DNA of 48,621 nucleotides from DATKKG01 sp035543015 (GTDB taxonomy: Archaea; Thermoproteota; Nitrososphaeria; Conexivisphaerales; DTJL01). The notes under the pieces were generated by a model that ran no database searches, was not told the DNA's origin, and saw only the letters and a list, made by a program, of their open reading frames with translations. The number at the start of each line of letters is the position of its first letter. Position 1 is the stretch's first letter. Location of the stretch: NCBI GenBank assembly GCA_035543015.1, contig DATKKG010000067.1, forward strand, positions 1 through 48,621, written 5' to 3'. A program made the position numbers and the translations under genes. Shown here one piece after another: positions 1 to 7,788 of this stretch.

Positions 1-50
1 CCCCGCCCGGAGGCAGGGTCCGCCGCTCGGTGGCCCCCTCTCGGCTCACT

Positions 51-59
51 CCTTATATG
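51..59 (+). promoter_or_regulatory. box A (TATA) of coiled-coil operon
   Basis: An AT-rich CTTATATGC element stands about 26 to 31 bases before the ATG at 84. The spacing places transcription start at or next to that ATG, giving a leaderless mRNA and deciding the start codon used for the first gene. Confidence 0.6.
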
Positions 60-83
60 CGCCATCTGCGGAAGCAGATATGT

Positions 84-1565
84 ATGCCGAAGAAGGCTGA
101 GGAGGAAGGCAAGGTTTCGGACGAGCTTCTGAAGAAATACGAAGAGGACAAGCTCTTTCTGGTCTCCGTAGGCTTGGACATAGGCGACCTTGGGCAGGCC
201 AGGAACGTCTTCCAGAACCTCAAGAAGATCAAGTTCGACACCAAGCTCGCCATTTCGATTCTGAAGGGCTTCCAGGACCTCCAATCGAAGATAGCCCTGC
301 TGGAGGTGGAGGAGAACGAAGAGTCCGCGAAGCTGGAGGCCCTGCGCAAGGGGGTCAAGGCGGTGGACCAGGAGCTGCATGAAAAGGAGGCCCTTGTGGA
401 GCAGGCCAGGGCGCTCCGGGACTCCGGGCTGAGCGTCGAAATGGTGGGGGCGATCCGGAAGGCCGTCGCCGAGATCGCGGCAAAGCGCAACCTGAGGCCT
501 GATGAGGCCCTCGAGAGGTTCAGGAAGGAGGTCCTCCAGGACTACGACCCTCTGCTGGGGCTGCAGCCGAAGATAGACGCCGCCAAGCAGGAGATCGAGA
601 AGACCAAGGGGGAGCTGAAGTCGGAACAGGACAGGCTGGACGAGGCGAGGAGGGCTCTGGGGAGCCTCGGGGCCGTTGTGAAGAGCTACACGTCGCTCCA
701 GGACAGGGGGGTGAAGGACGACGTGATAATCTCCTTGGACGCCTCCATCACCCAGACGGGCCTCACGCCGAAGGAGGTCGAGCTCGAGCTTCTGAAGTAC
801 AGGAGCCTTTCTCAGTCAATCGGGGGGCTGGAGAGGGAGATGGCCGAAGCCAGGCGCAAGTTGGACGCCCTCCACTCGTCGTTCGAATCGGAGAAGAAGG
901 AGACCGAGCGGCAGCTCGCGCTGAAGCATGAGGAGATCAAGAGGGCCGAGGCGGATTGCAGGGAGGCCGTCGGCCGGGTCGCGGAGGCCGGCGGCCTGAC
1001 GGCGGACTTCGATTCCGTGAAGGCCGGACTGGACAGGATGAAGGGCGACTCGACGTCGCTGGAGCTGCTGATAGGTCAGAAGAAGGTGGAGCTGGACGGC
1101 ATCGTGGAGAGGGTGGCCGAGGCCGCCAAGGTGGAGGCCGACCTCGAGGTCGTCCGCAGGGAGAGGGATAGACAGAAGGCCGAGCTGGAGTTCTACACGA
1201 GGGACGACGAGCGCTTCGAGACCGAATGGCAGGAGAAGATCCGGAAGTACCAGGAGAAGCTGTCGTCGATACAGGTCGAGAGGGCGAAGCTCATCGCCTC
1301 GTTCGAGTCTCTGAAGGAGCTGGTGGGGAAGGAGATGAAGAGCACCCAGTTCCTTCTCTGCTTCGACAGGCTTGCTGACGAGAAGGCCATGGGACAGCTC
1401 GCGCCCGACGCGACCGTCCTGTCCATGCAGACCGCAACGGAGGGGTTCTCCAAGTACCTGGCGTTGCACAGGGACGACCCATGGAACAGCCCTGAGCTGG
1501 CGGAGCTGAGCTCCAAGTTCGCGAGCGAGCTCGCCAGCACCTACCCGAAGGTCACGTCCAAATGA
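84..1565 (+). CDS. long coiled-coil protein (SMC/Rad50-like helical region)
   Basis: A protein of about 493 residues with no clear catalytic motif. Residues from about 60 to 440 are almost entirely charged heptad sequence rich in Glu, Lys, Leu and Arg, with a few glycine breaks, so it is predicted to be a long, interrupted coiled coil. No Walker A or signature motif is seen, so it is not a complete SMC or Rad50. The frame is open back to base 30, but the TATA element at 51-59 makes the ATG at 84 (start MPKKAEEEG) the better start. Its stop overlaps the start of the next gene by four bases, so the two are surely co-translated. A structural or scaffolding role is inferred only. No signal peptide or membrane segment is visible. 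Confidence 0.75.
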   Translation: MPKKAEEEGKVSDELLKKYEEDKLFLVSVGLDIGDLGQARNVFQNLKKIKFDTKLAISILKGFQDLQSKIALLEVEENEESAKLEALRKGVKAVDQELHEKEALVEQARALRDSGLSVEMVGAIRKAVAEIAAKRNLRPDEALERFRKEVLQDYDPLLGLQPKIDAAKQEIEKTKGELKSEQDRLDEARRALGSLGAVVKSYTSLQDRGVKDDVIISLDASITQTGLTPKEVELELLKYRSLSQSIGGLEREMAEARRKLDALHSSFESEKKETERQLALKHEEIKRAEADCREAVGRVAEAGGLTADFDSVKAGLDRMKGDSTSLELLIGQKKVELDGIVERVAEAAKVEADLEVVRRERDRQKAELEFYTRDDERFETEWQEKIRKYQEKLSSIQVERAKLIASFESLKELVGKEMKSTQFLLCFDRLADEKAMGQLAPDATVLSMQTATEGFSKYLALHRDDPWNSPELAELSSKFASELASTYPKVTSK

Positions 1566-2098
1566 CCTCCGAGAGAAGGGGGCTGGCCGACGAGGCGGCC
1601 GAGCTCGCCACTCAGGTGGCGGGAGCGGGGGCGAGGTTCGAGGACGCGTGCAGGAGGGTCGCGGCCAGGGACCTCAGGGGATCGCGCAGAAGGGAGGCCG
1701 AGGCGTTCTTCGACGGAGTCAGGAAGGTCGTCGACACCGCGAAGGCGTCTCCCGAGTGGAGCAGGGAGAGGCAGCAGAAGGAGACCCTGGTCTTCCTGGT
1801 CAAGGCGAGAGACAGCGAGGGCGCCCTCAGGGTTGAGGCGAGGGTCGAGACCGTGGAGCCGAAGCGCATGAAGGACCTCATCGAAAGCAGGGAGGCCTAC
1901 GCCCTGCCAGAGGGGATGTTCTGGGACTTCTCGGAGTGGTTCAAGGACGGAATCTTCAACGGGTCCTTCGACCTCAAGGGCACGCCGGGGACCCGCGTTT
2001 CCGAGATGATCTATTCCGAGTTCAGGGGGGCTTCGAGGAGCTGGCTGGAGAGGAAGAACTGGAACAACCTCCTCGAAGCGCTGGAGGGCGTCTCCTAA
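1562..2098 (+). CDS. hypothetical protein, partner of the coiled-coil protein
   Basis: A 178-residue soluble protein that I do not recognise. It begins at an ATGA overlap with the coiled-coil gene, which implies translational coupling and probably a shared complex. The first 75 residues are helical and charged. The middle part (about 75-110) alternates beta-like stretches such as TLVFLVKA and LRVEARVETV. The C-terminal third is aromatic-rich, with a WDFSEWF stretch and a WLERKNWNN stretch near the end. There are no cysteines and no membrane segment. Its last codons overlap the 3' end of the convergent cyclase gene (2095). Confidence 0.7.
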   Translation: MTSERRGLADEAAELATQVAGAGARFEDACRRVAARDLRGSRRREAEAFFDGVRKVVDTAKASPEWSRERQQKETLVFLVKARDSEGALRVEARVETVEPKRMKDLIESREAYALPEGMFWDFSEWFKDGIFNGSFDLKGTPGTRVSEMIYSEFRGASRSWLERKNWNNLLEALEGVS

Positions 2099-4053
2099 AG
2101 AGGCGCGTTCGTCCCGAAGGCTTCCCGGCTTTTCAGGCCAAGCTTCTCCATGAGGGAGATGTACCTCGGGTCGGAGCGGTACGGCTCGAACTCGTAGTCT
2201 ATGCCCAGGGAGTATATGTAGCCCTCGGACCTCGCGTACGACCTCTCCAGCAGCTCGAATCCCTTGTCCGCATCCCTCATCGCGAAGTATGAAAGAGCCA
2301 GGTTGTAGAGGGATCCGGTCCCGACCTCCTTTTCCACTTCGACCAGAAGGCGGCGCGCTTCCTCAGTCCTGCCCATCGCCGCGAAGACGTAGGCCCTGGT
2401 CCCGTTCGTCCATTGCGCGTCCTTGATCACCTCGCCGCCCCGCTCGACCGCCTTCAGGGCTTCTTCGAACCTCCCATCGTGGATGAGAGCCTGCACAAGG
2501 CTGGGGTACGCGACGGCGAACTGCGGGTTCTCCGCAATGACGCGTTGGAAGTGGGCGATGGCTTCCTCCAGCCTGCCGGTGTAGTACATGTTGTCCCCGA
2601 AGTTGACGTCGATGATGAGGGAGAGGGGGTCCAGCTCCTTGGCCTTGACGATCTCGCGGTAGGCCTCGTCCCCCCGCTTCTCGAATCCGAGCAGATGGGA
2701 GTACCACTGGTGGGCCGAGGCGTAGCTCGGATTGAGCTCGATGGCCTTCCTATATTCGTCCTCGGCCTTCTTCAGGTCATGCTCGACGTATAGGGCGCAG
2801 CCGGCCAGGACAGCGTGGGGTTCGGCGAGGCCGGGATCCAGTTCCAGGGCCTTCAAGGAGTAGTCTCGCGCATTTCTGTATCCCTCCTTCGGCTCGAGCA
2901 TCTCGTTGTGGGACATCACTCCGTAGCAGTCCGCGAGCCCGGAATAGCCCCTCGCGAAAGAGGGATCCTTCCTGATGGCCGCGTCGAAGTATTCGATGGC
3001 CTTCTTCATCCCCTCCTCCGTCCTTTCGTTCCAGAAGTGGCGACCCTTGAGGTAGAGAGTGTAGGCGGCGCTGTCGCCCATCTCGCGCCTCTCCATCTTC
3101 TCCTTCTCCGATTCCAGGAGCTTCAGCTTCAAGGTGCCCGCCACCTTCTCCGCTATCTCGGTCTGGATCGCGAAGATGTCGTCCAGTTCCCTGTCGTAGT
3201 TCTGTGCCCATATGTGCCCCTCGTTCCGGGCGTCGATCAGCTGTATCGTGATCCTGACCTTCTTCCCCGCCTTCCTGACGCTCCCCTCGAGGATGGTCCC
3301 CGCGGAGAGCTCGCGACCGATGTCGGACACCTTCTTGGCCGCCTTCTTGTACTGCATGATGCTCGTCCGGGCGATGACAATGAGGCCCTTGACTCCGGCC
3401 AGGGTGGTGATCAGCTCCTCGGTCATGCCGTCCGCGAAATACTCGTCCTCCGGGTCCGGGCTGAGGTTCTGCAGCGGGAGCACGGCCACCCTGTGCTGGT
3501 CCAGGCCCTCCTCCCTGGGGTGTTCGCCCTCCCAGGGCAAGATGGCCCTGTATACGTCTATGGGGACCCTCACGTTCCTCAGGGAGCTCGCCTCGAGCTT
3601 CTCGAACTGGACCTCCATCTTGTTCCTGACGTGATCGTAGACCTGCTCGGAAACGCAGACCCCGCCTGGCTCGGCGAGGGGCTCGATGCGAGAGGAGACG
3701 TTCACGGCGTCGCCCAATATGTCCCCCTCGCTGTGCACGACATCCCCAAGATGCAGGCCGACGCGAAGCTCCAGCCTCCTTCCCTGCGGAAGTCCGAGGT
3801 TCCTCGCATGCATTTCGTTCTGGATCTCTATTGCGCAGCGGGCCGCGTCCAGGGCGCTGGAGAACTCGACGAGGAAGGCGTCACCGATCGTCTTGATCTC
3901 TCTGCCCCCGAACCTTGGGAAGATGGAGCGCAGCAGGGCCCTGTTCTCTTCCAGGCTGGAAAGGGCGCTGGCCTCGTCGGCCTGGGCTAGGGCTGTGTAG
4001 CCAACGATGTCGGTGAACATGATGGCCGCCAAGCGGCGCTCGCCCTGCTGCAT
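2095..4053 (-). CDS. class III nucleotide cyclase with TolB-like and TPR domains
   Basis: A 652-residue signalling protein. Residues about 5-170 form a class III adenylate/guanylate cyclase catalytic domain: metal-binding Asp15 in FTDIVGYT, Lys54 and Asp58 in EIKTIGDAF, and the transition-state Asn and Arg in GDAVNVSSR. Residues about 185-320 match the TolB/FlgO-like domain often joined to such cyclases (VAVLPLQNLS, FADGMTEELI, GTILEGSVR). The remainder is a series of TPR repeats. The order cyclase, TolB-like, TPR is known from bacterial proteins that make cyclic nucleotides or sense ligands. No signal peptide is seen, so it should be cytoplasmic. The partner at 24330-26258 is a clear paralogue with the same order. 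Output (cAMP, cGMP or none) cannot be read from sequence. Confidence 0.88.
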   Translation of the reverse strand: MQQGERRLAAIMFTDIVGYTALAQADEASALSSLEENRALLRSIFPRFGGREIKTIGDAFLVEFSSALDAARCAIEIQNEMHARNLGLPQGRRLELRVGLHLGDVVHSEGDILGDAVNVSSRIEPLAEPGGVCVSEQVYDHVRNKMEVQFEKLEASSLRNVRVPIDVYRAILPWEGEHPREEGLDQHRVAVLPLQNLSPDPEDEYFADGMTEELITTLAGVKGLIVIARTSIMQYKKAAKKVSDIGRELSAGTILEGSVRKAGKKVRITIQLIDARNEGHIWAQNYDRELDDIFAIQTEIAEKVAGTLKLKLLESEKEKMERREMGDSAAYTLYLKGRHFWNERTEEGMKKAIEYFDAAIRKDPSFARGYSGLADCYGVMSHNEMLEPKEGYRNARDYSLKALELDPGLAEPHAVLAGCALYVEHDLKKAEDEYRKAIELNPSYASAHQWYSHLLGFEKRGDEAYREIVKAKELDPLSLIIDVNFGDNMYYTGRLEEAIAHFQRVIAENPQFAVAYPSLVQALIHDGRFEEALKAVERGGEVIKDAQWTNGTRAYVFAAMGRTEEARRLLVEVEKEVGTGSLYNLALSYFAMRDADKGFELLERSYARSEGYIYSLGIDYEFEPYRSDPRYISLMEKLGLKSREAFGTNAPL

Positions 4054-4085
4054 TAGACCAGTCGCGAACGAAAGTGTTCGGGAAG

Positions 4086-4096
4086 GTTAAAACCGT
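4086..4096 (-). promoter_or_regulatory. promoter element of cyclase 1 (ACGGTTTTAAC)
   Basis: On the minus strand this reads ACGGTTTTAAC. The same core, ACGGTTTTA, occurs at 26292-26302 before the paralogous cyclase, and its upstream edge lies 43 and 44 bases from the two start codons. It likely combines BRE and box A. Confidence 0.55.
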
Positions 4097-4133
4097 ATGG
4101 GAGGAAGCGAGCCAGTCTTGAGAGGAGCCTAAA

Positions 4134-4147
4134 CTCACTATAGTGAG
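4134..4147. promoter_or_regulatory. perfect 14-base palindrome upstream of cyclase 1
   Basis: CTCACTATAGTGAG is a perfect inverted repeat without spacer, about 40 bases upstream of the cyclase promoter element. A dimeric regulator could bind it, but no second copy was noticed before the paralogous cyclase, so the function is unproven. Confidence 0.35.
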
Positions 4148-4209
4148 AAGTATGCAGGAGGTGGGGCGAAGATGTGCTCGACGGGACCGGCGGCGTCACG
4201 GCGCGCGCA

Positions 4210-4425
4210 TCACGCTCCGCGGGTCTCTCGCTTCAGCCGCTCCCTGACCAGCTTCAGCTCCTGGATGATGGCACCCTGTATCTCCACCCCGCGTTCAGCC
4301 CTATCCCACTCCTGGGGGTTGGCGTTGTTCTTGGTCAGAGTCAGGAAGTGCCGACTCCTCTGCATCTTGTGATGCCTTATCCTTCGGTTCAGGACCTGGA
4401 TCGGCGTTTTGCTCGTAGTGCTCAC
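4210..4425 (-). CDS. small charged hypothetical protein
   Basis: A 71-residue, strongly basic and helical protein beginning with GTG. It contains an NRRIRHHK stretch and ends in a helix rich in Glu, Leu and Arg. It starts 11 bases after the stop of the candidate gene at 4437-4655, so the two may form a small operon read from a TATA-like element near 4694-4700. Third codon positions are mostly G or C, as in the neighbouring genes. I do not recognise the family. It could be a small nucleic-acid-binding protein, but that is a guess. Confidence 0.45.
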   Translation of the reverse strand: MSTTSKTPIQVLNRRIRHHKMQRSRHFLTLTKNNANPQEWDRAERGVEIQGAIIQELKLVRERLKRETRGA

Positions 4426-4436
4426 TCCGAAGGTCG

Positions 4437-4655
4437 TCAGCCGAAGTCCCCGGGCCGGCCGGAGGTGGAGGCGGAGTCGCCGTTGGCGACGTAGGACGAT
4501 GTGGGGCCCCAGACAGGGAGTGACGGTCCCAGGGGGACGTCCGAATGAACGGGGCTCTCCATCAACCCGCTGGCGGGGAGGACCTCCGCGCTGGGCGTGG
4601 CCATCTTCCTCACTCTAGGCTTTCGATGTGCGACTTCCAAAGGAGGTTTGGTCAT
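4437..4655 (-). CDS. possible small Pro/Ser-rich hypothetical protein
   Basis: A 72-residue candidate beginning MTKPPLEV, basic at the N-terminus and then rich in Pro, Ser and Gly. A CTATATTC element lies about 40 bases upstream of the ATG at 4655. Low complexity and lack of recognisable motifs make it weak. The best support is its spacing to the next small gene on the same strand. The 366-base stretch between the small gene at 4210 and the pirin gene holds nothing else that I can support. Confidence 0.3.
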   Translation of the reverse strand: MTKPPLEVAHRKPRVRKMATPSAEVLPASGLMESPVHSDVPLGPSLPVWGPTSSYVANGDSASTSGRPGDFG

Positions 4656-4791
4656 TATGCGGCGTTCCGCAAACCAGGTGCTTAAGCGGAGTGAATATAG
4701 AGCATACGCGGACATCTCCCGCAATTGACGGTCCATTGGGGTATGCGCAGCCAGATGGCGGCGCCGGGACTGATTTCGTGGAGAGGCGGAC

Positions 4792-5730
4792 TCAGTTTCT
4801 GAAGTAATCGTATGTAGTGGCCTTGTGGCGGATGAAGGATCCCTCTCTCAGGTCCTCCATGGCCCTGGCCAGCTGCTCCTGCGTGTTCATGACGATGGGT
4901 CCGTACCATGCCACGGGCTCGTTCAGAGGTATCCCTCCTATCAGGAGGAACCTGGCCCCGAGGTCGCGGGTCTTCACCTTGATCGACTCGCCCTCCCGTT
5001 CGAAGAGGACCACCTCTTTCGACCTTGCCGGCTCGTTCGCTGAGCGCCCGAAGGTGGCCTCACCTTCGAGGAGGTAGGCGAAGGCGTTGAATGAAGGCGG
5101 GAGCCTGTACTCGAAGGAGCTGGAGTCGGGCATGGAGACGTCCAGATAGTGGACGTCGACGGAGAGGTCGGAAACCGGCCCCTTCACCTTCCCCGTCCCT
5201 GGGACGTTGGCTATCTCGCCTGACACCAGCTTGACGGATGTCCCGTCGTCCAGGGTGAGCCGGGGGACGTCTTTCGGCTGAAGGTTCCTGTACTTTGGGT
5301 CGGTCATCTTGGAGCCTGCCGGCAGGTTCACCCAGAGCTGGATGCCCTTCATCTCCGGGTCTTCTACGAGCTTCCCCTCCACCTCCATCCGCTGTGGCTT
5401 CGGCATCTCAGAGTGGTAGACACCGCTGCCGGCCGTCATCCACTGGATCTCGCCCGTTCTTATCACGCCCTTCGTCCCCGTGCTGTCCTCGTGGTGGACC
5501 TCTCCCTTGATGAGGTAGGTCACAGTCTCGATGCCACGGTGGGGATGCCAGGGGAACCCAGCGAGATACTCGTGCGGGAACCTGGACCCGAAGTCGTCCA
5601 GGAGCAGGAAGGGATCGAAAAGCTTCGCCAACTCGGGACCGCCGAAGGCACGCCTGAGCCTGACACCGGCCCCTTCCATGGTGGGCCTGCTTTCGAGCAC
5701 GCTCCTGACCCGTCTCGCTTCGGCTGGCAA
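4792..5730 (-). CDS. pirin family protein
   Basis: A bicupin of 312 residues. The N-terminal domain carries the pirin iron site: His62 and His64 in WHPHRGIET, then His106 and Glu108 in GVYHSEMP. The C-terminal cupin (about 170-290) is more degenerate, as usual for pirins. Some pirins have quercetin 2,3-dioxygenase activity and others act as redox-responsive cofactors, so the substrate here is open. The start is TTG at 5730: an AGAGGAG-like Shine-Dalgarno stands nine bases upstream, unusual in this window where most genes look leaderless. No signal peptide. It stands alone, divergent from the TMEM175 remnant. Confidence 0.9.
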   Translation of the reverse strand: MPAEARRVRSVLESRPTMEGAGVRLRRAFGGPELAKLFDPFLLLDDFGSRFPHEYLAGFPWHPHRGIETVTYLIKGEVHHEDSTGTKGVIRTGEIQWMTAGSGVYHSEMPKPQRMEVEGKLVEDPEMKGIQLWVNLPAGSKMTDPKYRNLQPKDVPRLTLDDGTSVKLVSGEIANVPGTGKVKGPVSDLSVDVHYLDVSMPDSSSFEYRLPPSFNAFAYLLEGEATFGRSANEPARSKEVVLFEREGESIKVKTRDLGARFLLIGGIPLNEPVAWYGPIVMNTQEQLARAMEDLREGSFIRHKATTYDYFRN

Positions 5731-5860
5731 GTATGAACGCTCCTCTTTGCGAACAGCTAATCGCCTCCTCCTTCATATGTTCGATGCATGATTCCGTGCC
5801 GGATCCGCCCGACCTGGCCCCGCACAGAACTGTAATCGCCCTCTTCGCGCATGGTATACT

Positions 5861-6091
5861 GTGGCGGAGCTGGACGAATTCAAGGAGCTCAAGGAAAGGG
5901 GCCTGGACAGGATACTCGGGCTCAGCGACGGCATCTTTGCGTTCGCCCTGACTCTGATGGTGCTGGACCTTGTCAGCCCCGAAGATGAGCGCGACAGCCG
6001 TGACGATCACGGTCCGCCCTCGGACACCTCCAGTAGCAGGACGGAAAGCTTGTTCGTGGCCATCACGGCGGCGTATGCAAGGAGGGCATAG
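5861..6091 (+). pseudogene. remnant of a TMEM175/DUF1211-like potassium channel gene
   Basis: A 76-codon frame starting at GTG. Residues about 14-37 match the first helix of TMEM175-type channels, including the R...SDG.FA signature (RILGLSDGIFAF). Family members usually have about 200 residues and six helices. Here the frame runs into a short polar stretch after the first helix and then into a last hydrophobic piece (SLFVAITAAY) before the stop. This looks like an internal deletion that removed the middle helices. It could instead be a real single-helix protein, but the polar stretch has no relation to the family. Confidence 0.5.
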
Positions 6092-6161
6092 GGGTTTCCT
6101 CCTGAGTTGAGGCTGGGGGACGATCCCGGGCCAAGGCGCCTCCTGTGTTCGAAATTATGGA

Positions 6162-6170
6162 TTTTATAAG
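6162..6170 (+). promoter_or_regulatory. box A of the anchored protein gene at 6193
   Basis: TTTTATAAG, 23 to 31 bases upstream of the GTG at 6193, predicting a leaderless transcript and supporting that GTG as the start. Confidence 0.6.
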
Positions 6171-6192
6171 CTGAACAGCGGACCGTAGGTCG

Positions 6193-6699
6193 GTGCGTGG
6201 TGGTACGGTCCGCAGAGTCGTCTGGGTCGCCCTGGCCCTCCTGGTCATGGTCTCGGCATCCGCTCTGTTGGTCATCCTGGAGCATCCTCTAGGAACGTCT
6301 CAGGCGGGTTTCCGCATCTACGCCGTCCAGGACAACGCCCTCCTTCTCTCCGATGACGACATAGTCTCCTACAACTGGACGAGCCAGGAGATCTCGCTGA
6401 CCCCCAAGGCTGCGGCGAGGCTGTCCAACGTCACGGACCTGTACAGCTGGACCGGATTCGCAATCAAGATCGACGGGGACGAGGTCTACGAAGGGGTCTT
6501 CAGGCGGATCACGATGTCGGCCATACCGGCACCGCCAAGGATCTCCATCCTGTACCCGTCCGTCACGCTGCCGAACGAGACGGAGAACGCGAAGGCCATG
6601 AAGATGTTCTACATGTCGTCCCCCGGTTACGGCGACCAGGGAGACAACGGCACCAGGATCCGTCAGTATTTCGAGCGGACCGACAAGCTCGTGCCCTGA
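6193..6699 (+). CDS. membrane-anchored extracellular hypothetical protein
   Basis: 168 residues. Arg residues at the N-terminus precede one hydrophobic helix (about 9-29), so the protein is either anchored or secreted. The outside part has several N-glycosylation sequons (YNWTS, LSNVTD, LPNET) and beta-like sequence. No catalytic motif or cysteine pair is visible and I do not recognise the family. It has its own promoter and is followed by another monocistronic gene, so context gives no function. Confidence 0.65.
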   Translation: MRGGTVRRVVWVALALLVMVSASALLVILEHPLGTSQAGFRIYAVQDNALLLSDDDIVSYNWTSQEISLTPKAAARLSNVTDLYSWTGFAIKIDGDEVYEGVFRRITMSAIPAPPRISILYPSVTLPNETENAKAMKMFYMSSPGYGDQGDNGTRIRQYFERTDKLVP

Positions 6700-6776
6700 C
6701 CCAGCGTGCCCTCGTTGGGAGAGAGTAATTGTTCCGCTTGGCTTTTAGACCCGAGCCAAAGACAGGACGGAACGCC

Positions 6777-7094
6777 ATGCCGAAATACGTCGTCATATCA
6801 AGCCATCCGCCCGAAAGCTGCCCTTCGGCCAACAGGACCCTGAAAACCAAGGGCCTAACCTTGGAGAAGGACATGGGCCCATACCTCAAGAAGTACAACG
6901 TCACGCCGGAAACGGTGCTGCATCTGGACCCCGGCCACAAGGTACTGTGGATCCTGCAGGCACCCAACTCCGAGGCCGTAAGGGACATGATATACGCAAG
7001 CGGTCTCTCCCAGTGGAACGACTTCGAGTTCCACATGACCTCCTCCATGCAGGAGATAACGAGCATGGTCGAGCACCTCGAGCCCATCTGGTAG
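6777..7094 (+). CDS. small alpha/beta hypothetical protein (dimeric alpha-beta barrel type)
   Basis: 105 residues from the ATG at 6777 (MPKYVVISSHPP); the frame is open further upstream, but a CTTTTAGA element at 6742-6749 fits a start here. The pattern beta (KYVVISS), helix, beta (TVLHLD, KVLWILQA), helix and C-terminal helix suggests a ferredoxin-like fold of the dimeric alpha-beta barrel group, such as DUF3303 or YCII-like proteins. A His-Pro-Pro near the N-terminus and a CPS are the only notable polar motifs. The exact family is uncertain. Confidence 0.6.
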   Translation: MPKYVVISSHPPESCPSANRTLKTKGLTLEKDMGPYLKKYNVTPETVLHLDPGHKVLWILQAPNSEAVRDMIYASGLSQWNDFEFHMTSSMQEITSMVEHLEPIW

Positions 7095-7168
7095 GACCGC
7101 GGCCCTTTTTTCCCAAAGCCGATCACCGTCAGGTGCGGACCAGAGGCGACGCTGATTCGTCGGGCACG

Positions 7169-7177
7169 CTTAAATCC
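7169..7177 (+). promoter_or_regulatory. box A of DJ-1/PfpI gene
   Basis: CTTAAATCC stands 23 to 31 bases before the ATG at 7200, fitting a leaderless start, although a G-rich stretch also precedes the ATG. Confidence 0.55.
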
Positions 7178-7199
7178 AGAGGGACGCCCGGGGGGTCAA

Positions 7200-7781
7200 A
7201 TGCCAGAAGCTCTCAGGGCTCTCATCCTTACTGCGAACGAGTTCGAGGACATGGAGCTCTTCTTTCCCTACTTCCGTCTGCTCGAAGAAGGCATCGAGGT
7301 CGACATCGCAGCCCCCAGGAAGGGAAACATCCAGGGGGAGCATGGATACGAAGCCAGCGTCCAGAAGACCTTCGTCGAGGTCGACCCCGACAGATACGAC
7401 CTCCTGCTCGTTCCGGGGGGCTCTCCTGACGGAGCCCCGTCCGTCGTAAGGGACTCGGCAAGGGCGCGGGAGATAGCCAGCTCCTTCTTCAAAGCGAACA
7501 AGCCCGTCGCCTCCATATGCCACGGCCCGTGGCTGTTGGCGTCGGCGGACCTCGTCAGGGGAAGGCATCTGACTTCATATTGGCATGACGGCGTCCCCGA
7601 GTCGATCAGGAAGGCCGGCGGCCTGTACGAGGACAAAGAGGTGGTTGTGGACGGCTGCCTCGTGACGTCGAGGTACCCCGGCGACCTCCCCGCATTCATG
7701 CGAGAAACGATGAGGATGGTGGAGGGCTTGAGGAAGCGGCCTTCCGGTCTGGGCAGGTCGGCCCTCCAAACGCAGAAATAA
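7200..7781 (+). CDS. DJ-1/PfpI family protein
   Basis: 193 residues of class I glutamine-amidotransferase-like fold. The nucleophile elbow is Cys107 in ASICHGPW, followed by the His of the same motif, as in PfpI proteases/deglycases. The early acidic segment (NEFEDMEL) supplies the usual Glu near the Cys, and LLLVPGG is the conserved strand and loop before the helix. Length fits the family. Possible roles are methylglyoxal/glycation repair or proteolysis, and sequence alone does not choose between them. It is seven bases upstream of the CDF-like fusion gene, so the two are probably co-transcribed. Confidence 0.88.
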   Translation: MPEALRALILTANEFEDMELFFPYFRLLEEGIEVDIAAPRKGNIQGEHGYEASVQKTFVEVDPDRYDLLLVPGGSPDGAPSVVRDSARAREIASSFFKANKPVASICHGPWLLASADLVRGRHLTSYWHDGVPESIRKAGGLYEDKEVVVDGCLVTSRYPGDLPAFMRETMRMVEGLRKRPSGLGRSALQTQK

Positions 7782-7788
7782 GCGGCGG

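Noticed and set aside
2815..3990. A 391-codon plus-strand frame opposite cyclase 1.
   Set aside because: It is the antisense shadow of a GC-rich gene with strong domain matches; the translation is compositionally biased with no motifs.
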